This document shows positions 60,989 through 64,000 of a DNA stretch of 64,000 nucleotides, one piece after another (position 1 is the stretch's first letter; each line of letters begins with the position of its first letter). The DNA comes from Rothia nasimurium (GTDB lineage Bacteria; Actinomycetota; Actinomycetes; Actinomycetales; Micrococcaceae), in NCBI RefSeq assembly GCF_014217215.1, contig NZ_CP056080.1:1922001-1986000 (forward strand). Reading direction: 5' to 3'. The notes beneath the pieces were generated by a model that was given only the letters and a program-made list of their open reading frames with translations, had not been told where the DNA came from and made no database searches. A program made the translations under genes and the position numbers.

Positions 60989-61750
60989 TTAGGAACCGAA
61001 CCGGCGCTGACGCTGGGCGTAATCGCGCAGGGCCCGCAAGAAATCAACCCGGCGGAAGTCAGGCCACAGGGCCTCGCAGAAATAAAACTCGGAGTAGGCC
61101 GACTGCCAGGTCATAAAGCCTGAAAGGCGCTGTTCGCCCGAGGTCCGGATCAGCAGGTCCGGGTCGGGCATACCGCTGGTGTAGAGATGGCGGGAAATAT
61201 CGTCGCTGGTCAGACTTGAAGCGAGTTCTTCAAGGCTCCGGCCGGAAGCTGCTGCCTCACGCAGGAGGCCTCGCACGGCGTCCGTAATCTCCTGGCGTCC
61301 GCCATACCCAACAGCGATGTTCACCTGCAGGCCGCTGACCGCCGCCGTTTCTTCAACAGCCACCTCAAAGGCAGACCGCAAACTCGCTGGTAGGGATTCC
61401 AGCTGACCCACCGGGCGAACCCGAGCCAGGCCGCTGGCGGTCAGACGCCCCACGAACCCCTCAATTACCTCAACCAGGTCATTCAGCTCATCGCTACTGC
61501 GCTTCAGGTTCTCGGTAGACAGCATATAGAGGGTCACCATCGGAATCTTTAATTCCGTGCACCAGCCGAGAAACTCAATGATGCGGGCCGCACCGGCCTC
61601 GTGGCCGTGCTTGGTGCTCTCCCCCAAAAGGGCAGCCCAGCGGCGGTTACCATCGACCAGCACACCGATGTGCTGGGGCAGTTTCTCCGCTGGAATCGCA
61701 GAAATCAGGGACCGCTCATACACCGTGTACAGTGGCTGCGGTAGCTTCAT
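60989..61750 (-). CDS. uppS: Z-prenyl diphosphate synthase (UppS family)
   Basis: 253 residues with AGGAG ahead of the ATG. HIGVLVDGNRRWAALLGEST is the catalytic motif I (Asp in DGNRRWA), LYMLSTENLKRSSDE is motif III, and SGEQRLSGFMTWQSAYSEFY is motif V. It condenses IPP with allylic diphosphates in cis. It is beside a hemolysin III-like gene, as the mycobacterial short-chain Z-farnesyl diphosphate synthase (Rv1086) is beside Rv1085c, so it may be that enzyme rather than the decaprenyl one (inference from context). Confidence 0.92.
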   Translation of the reverse strand: MKLPQPLYTVYERSLISAIPAEKLPQHIGVLVDGNRRWAALLGESTKHGHEAGAARIIEFLGWCTELKIPMVTLYMLSTENLKRSSDELNDLVEVIEGFVGRLTASGLARVRPVGQLESLPASLRSAFEVAVEETAAVSGLQVNIAVGYGGRQEITDAVRGLLREAAASGRSLEELASSLTSDDISRHLYTSGMPDPDLLIRTSGEQRLSGFMTWQSAYSEFYFCEALWPDFRRVDFLRALRDYAQRQRRFGS

Positions 61751-61940
61751 GTGCTACTCCTGGTTGTGGGGTGGCAGGTTGTCTTTATACCCTGCTCATT
61801 CTACCTGCAAGGCGGGCTCGGGCAGGCCCCTGCCCTCCTCAGCGCAGGTCGGCGGACGCCGCGCCCCGGCTCCCTGCCCGTCATTTCAGCTTCTAGCTGC
61901 CCCCTAGACCGCCCTTATTTTGACCTGCCATACTAAATAT

Positions 61941-62681
61941 ATGGCTTCACGTGTTCACCGCTCCCAGACCTCCGGTTCATCAGCCGCACCCCACCAGGGC
62001 ATGCTTGACCAACTGACCGATGTGCAACGCGAAATCATCGATTTCTACCGCGAGAACGGCAAACCCCTACTCCGCGGCTGGATTCACGCAGGCTTTGCGC
62101 CCGTAGCCTTTATCGCCGGCATCGTGCTCATCGTTCTCTCCGGCGGCGGGATTGTCGGCATCGGCTGCGCTATTTTTGCCCTCACCGGCGTCCTACTCTT
62201 TGGCATCTCCGGTATTTACCACCGCGGTTTCTGGTCAGCCAGAGCCCGCATGCTCCTCAAACGGCTCGACCACGCCAATATCACCCTGCTCATCGCGGGC
62301 ACCTATACCCCGGTAGCCCTAACCCTCCTCGAGAGCACCCAGCAGACCATCCTACTCTGGAGCATCTGGGGCTGCGCCCTCTCCGTCACCCTCTTCAGGG
62401 TCTTCTGGACCGGAGCCCCCCGCTGGCTCTACACCCCCATCTACGTTGTGATGGGCCTGATGGCGGTCTTCTACCTGGGCGACTTCTGGCAGGTCTCCCC
62501 CGTCGCCACCGTGCTCATCGCCACCGGCGGAGCCAGCTACATCATCGGAGCCATCTTCTACGGCACCAAACGCCCCGCTATGGCCCCGCAGGTCTTCGGC
62601 TTCCACGAGCTCTTCCACGTCTTTACCGTGCTCGGCTTTATCCAGCACTACATCGCCGTGATGTTCTGCATCTTCCTCTAG
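61941..62681 (+). CDS. hemolysin III family membrane protein (TrhA/YqfA-like)
   Basis: 246 residues from ATG 61941. Seven TM helices are predicted. GISGIYHRGFWSARARMLLK and FHELFHVFTVLGFIQHYIAV give the conserved Ser, His and HxxxH pattern of the PAQR/HlyIII family; LDHANITLLIAGTYTPVAL is the family core. The role in bacteria is not settled; membrane lipid homeostasis has been proposed. CATACT lies 6 nt before the start, so a leaderless transcript is possible. Divergent from uppS. Confidence 0.9.
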   Translation: MASRVHRSQTSGSSAAPHQGMLDQLTDVQREIIDFYRENGKPLLRGWIHAGFAPVAFIAGIVLIVLSGGGIVGIGCAIFALTGVLLFGISGIYHRGFWSARARMLLKRLDHANITLLIAGTYTPVALTLLESTQQTILLWSIWGCALSVTLFRVFWTGAPRWLYTPIYVVMGLMAVFYLGDFWQVSPVATVLIATGGASYIIGAIFYGTKRPAMAPQVFGFHELFHVFTVLGFIQHYIAVMFCIFL

Positions 62682-62706
62682 ACCGAGCAAACAGCCCCTA
62701 TATCTC

Positions 62707-62740
62707 AAGGACGCCGCACCCGGCCGGGTGCGGCGTCCTT
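62707..62740. terminator. bidirectional hairpin terminator
   Basis: Perfect palindrome: AAGGACGCCGCACCC (62707-62721) and GGGTGCGGCGTCCTT (62726-62740) around GGCC, followed by ATTTTC. Serves hemolysin III (+) and the small membrane protein gene (-). Confidence 0.88.
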
Positions 62741-62761
62741 ATTTTCTCTTCCCTTAAAAAC

Positions 62762-63106
62762 CTAGTGGGGGCGGCGCAGGTGATCCTCAGCTACCACAGC
62801 CTCATCGCGCACGGTGGCGTGCACGGGCTCCTCGGTTTTCCCCTGGGCCGCAGCCTCAGCAGCCGCCCGCTCCTCAGCCTCACGAGCAATAGCGTATTCG
62901 CTACGGTAGCGTAGACGGCGAGCGCGCCGGGTCAAGTCGAGCCCCAGCAGTACGATAGCCAGGGCCAGGCAGAAGGTGACGATGAAGCCCACGATGCCGG
63001 GTGAGCCGCGGAAGGACCCGTCGGGGTTGACCGTGGTAATAACGGTGGGGGTCGCTTCGGCTGCAAGAATCGTAAGTGTTGGAGGGATCAGGGCTGACAC
63101 GGTCAC
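62762..63106 (-). CDS. small single-TM membrane protein beside mca
   Basis: 114 residues from GTG 63106 with AGAGGAAG upstream. A hydrophobic start, one TM helix (GIVGFIVTFCLALAIVLLGL, about residues 37-56), then basic RRARRLRYR and an acidic Ala/Glu-rich tail. The same position in mycobacteria holds a small protein (Rv1083) next to mca (Rv1082), so this is probably its counterpart. No function is known. Confidence 0.7.
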   Translation of the reverse strand: MTVSALIPPTLTILAAEATPTVITTVNPDGSFRGSPGIVGFIVTFCLALAIVLLGLDLTRRARRLRYRSEYAIAREAEERAAAEAAAQGKTEEPVHATVRDEAVVAEDHLRRPH

Positions 63107-63204
63107 GGCTTCCTCTGGTCTTGGGTGCAGGGCTTTATCTGGGCGCTGGCCTAGCTGGGCATGTAGTCCCCATTGTACGCGGTGGGGCTGAGCCTTTCCT
63201 GTCT

Positions 63205-64000
63205 TTAGGAGCTGTAGTCGATGCCGGTGGAGAAGCAGGTTTCGGGTAGTTCGCTCTCCACGCGGCTTTGGGCCAGTACATAGTCTTCGAAGGGCCAGAT
63301 TTTACGCTGAACATCGGGGGAAACGGCGAAGAAGAGGGAGTCAGGAGCTACCTGGGATCGGTGGGCGAGCAGGGCCGCGTCGCGCTTTTCGAAGTAGTCT
63401 GCTGAAGAGATGCGGGTGGTGGTCTGGTGGCGGGAGACCGGCGGACGGTGCCCCTCAATATTTTCTTCCATCGACATAGCAACCCACTGGGCGAAGGGGG
63501 ATTCGAGGCCGGCACCTTCGAGGTAGCTGTGGAAGGCCATGACCCGGTCAAAGTTGAAGGCGCGGTCGTAGTAGATTTTTGAGACCTGCCAGGGCTCGCC
63601 GGTGCCGGGGTAGGCATCCGCGTCCCCCGCCTTCTCAAATGCCTCTACGGAGACCCGGTGGGTCATGATGTGGTCGGGGTGGGGGTAGCCACCGATTTCG
63701 TCGTAGGTGAGGATGACGTGGGGCTTGAAGTCACGCACCAGGCGCACGAGCGGGGCGGACGCCTGCTCAAGCGGCAGGCTGGCAAAGGAACCGTAGGGCA
63801 GCGGGGGCAGGGGGTCGCCCTCGGGCAGGCCCGAATCGACGAAACCGATCCAGCGGTGCTCAATACCGAGAACCTCAGCTGCCTGCTTCATTTCGGCGCG
63901 GCGGACGCCCGCCAGGTCGCGGTGGGCGGCGGGGTTGCTGTTGACTGCCTCGTTGAGGATATCGCCGCGCTCGCCACCGGTCATTGACGCCACCATGACG
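63205..64000 (-). CDS. mca: mycothiol S-conjugate amidase (5' part beyond window)
   Basis: The last about 264 codons are present; the start and the HPDDE metal motif lie beyond base 64000. Seen are MTGGERGDILNE, GIEHRWIGFVDSGLPEGDPL, DFKPHVILTYDEIGGYPHPD (His and Asp metal ligands) and the ending region PFEDYVLAQSRV. The DSGLPEGDP stretch favours Mca over the related MshB deacetylase. Mca cleaves mycothiol adducts so that mercapturic conjugates can be exported, a detoxification system limited to actinobacteria. Confidence 0.9.
   Translation of the reverse strand, partial: VMVASMTGGERGDILNEAVNSNPAAHRDLAGVRRAEMKQAAEVLGIEHRWIGFVDSGLPEGDPLPPLPYGSFASLPLEQASAPLVRLVRDFKPHVILTYDEIGGYPHPDHIMTHRVSVEAFEKAGDADAYPGTGEPWQVSKIYYDRAFNFDRVMAFHSYLEGAGLESPFAQWVAMSMEENIEGHRPPVSRHQTTTRISSADYFEKRDAALLAHRSQVAPDSLFFAVSPDVQRKIWPFEDYVLAQSRVESELPETCFSTGIDYSS

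Overview
The window looks like chromosome of a moderately GC-rich actinobacterium of the family Micrococcaceae, most likely Rothia or a close relative (inference). Supporting signs are a WhiB regulator beside a DUF3499 gene, a mycothiol-conjugate amidase, DUF4245 beside glpX, a TIGR03089 protein, GTG starts, and many leaderless-type promoters (a TANNNT hexamer 6-8 nt before the start codon). Gene neighbourhoods match actinobacterial core synteny known from mycobacteria: pmt/rsmI/tatD/ksgA/ispE, glmU-prs, whiB-DUF3499-TIGR03089-GtrA-purK-purE-LCP, fumC-glpX-DUF4245, and uppS-hemolysin III-mca.

Bases 1-25,100 and 28,600-35,200 form a large accessory cell-surface polysaccharide region. It opens with dTDP-rhamnose genes (rmlC partial, rmlB, and divergent rmlA), then a Wzz/BY-kinase, then an unusual nucleotidyltransferase plus PqqD-like pair. 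A same-strand run of 16 tightly packed or overlapping genes follows (22186 down to 5244). It encodes at least nine glycosyltransferases, two membrane acyltransferases, an O-antigen-polymerase/ligase-like protein, a hexapeptide acyltransferase, and a nonulosonic (sialic-acid-like) acid module: a four-part CBS-NeuB-SAF-TIM-barrel fusion, a CMP-sugar synthetase and a candidate transferase. A GT11-like gene and a PglK/MsbA-like ABC flippase complete this half.

Core genes prs, glmU and tRNA-Gln(TTG) interrupt the region. They are followed by a Wzb-like phosphatase (probable partner of the BY-kinase), another GT-B gene and an ABC-F ATPase. Behind the ABC-F gene a hexapeptide acyltransferase has been split by a 905-bp IS5-type insertion sequence with 19-bp inverted ends and a 3-bp target duplication. 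The gene's frame is exactly restored if the IS and one target copy are removed. The broken gene also carries a C9 tract. It overlaps a glycosyltransferase paralogous to one in the main operon, so an acyltransferase-GT2 module occurs twice. A GT32/Caps_synth-like gene sits directly behind ispE.

From 35 kb onward the content is mostly conserved: ispE, ksgA, a GT87 mannosyltransferase, tatD, rsmI, protein O-mannosyltransferase, a DUF1461 membrane protein, an L,D-transpeptidase, DUF3499, whiB, TIGR03089, GtrA, purK, purE, an LCP ligase, a FemAB enzyme, glpX, DUF4245, beta-carbonic anhydrase, fumC, poxB, a thiolase, MarR, Nudix, a prepilin peptidase, a Z-prenyl synthase, hemolysin III, a small membrane protein and mca (partial). 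Several clear hairpin terminators and a nested 109-bp inverted repeat lie between genes.

Taken together, the surface genes could make activated rhamnose and a nonulosonic acid, assemble a repeat unit, flip it by the ABC transporter, polymerise it by the Wzy-like protein under BY-kinase/phosphatase control, and attach it to the wall by the LCP enzyme. No initiating phosphoglycosyltransferase is visible in the window. No CRISPR array, prophage or rRNA was seen.
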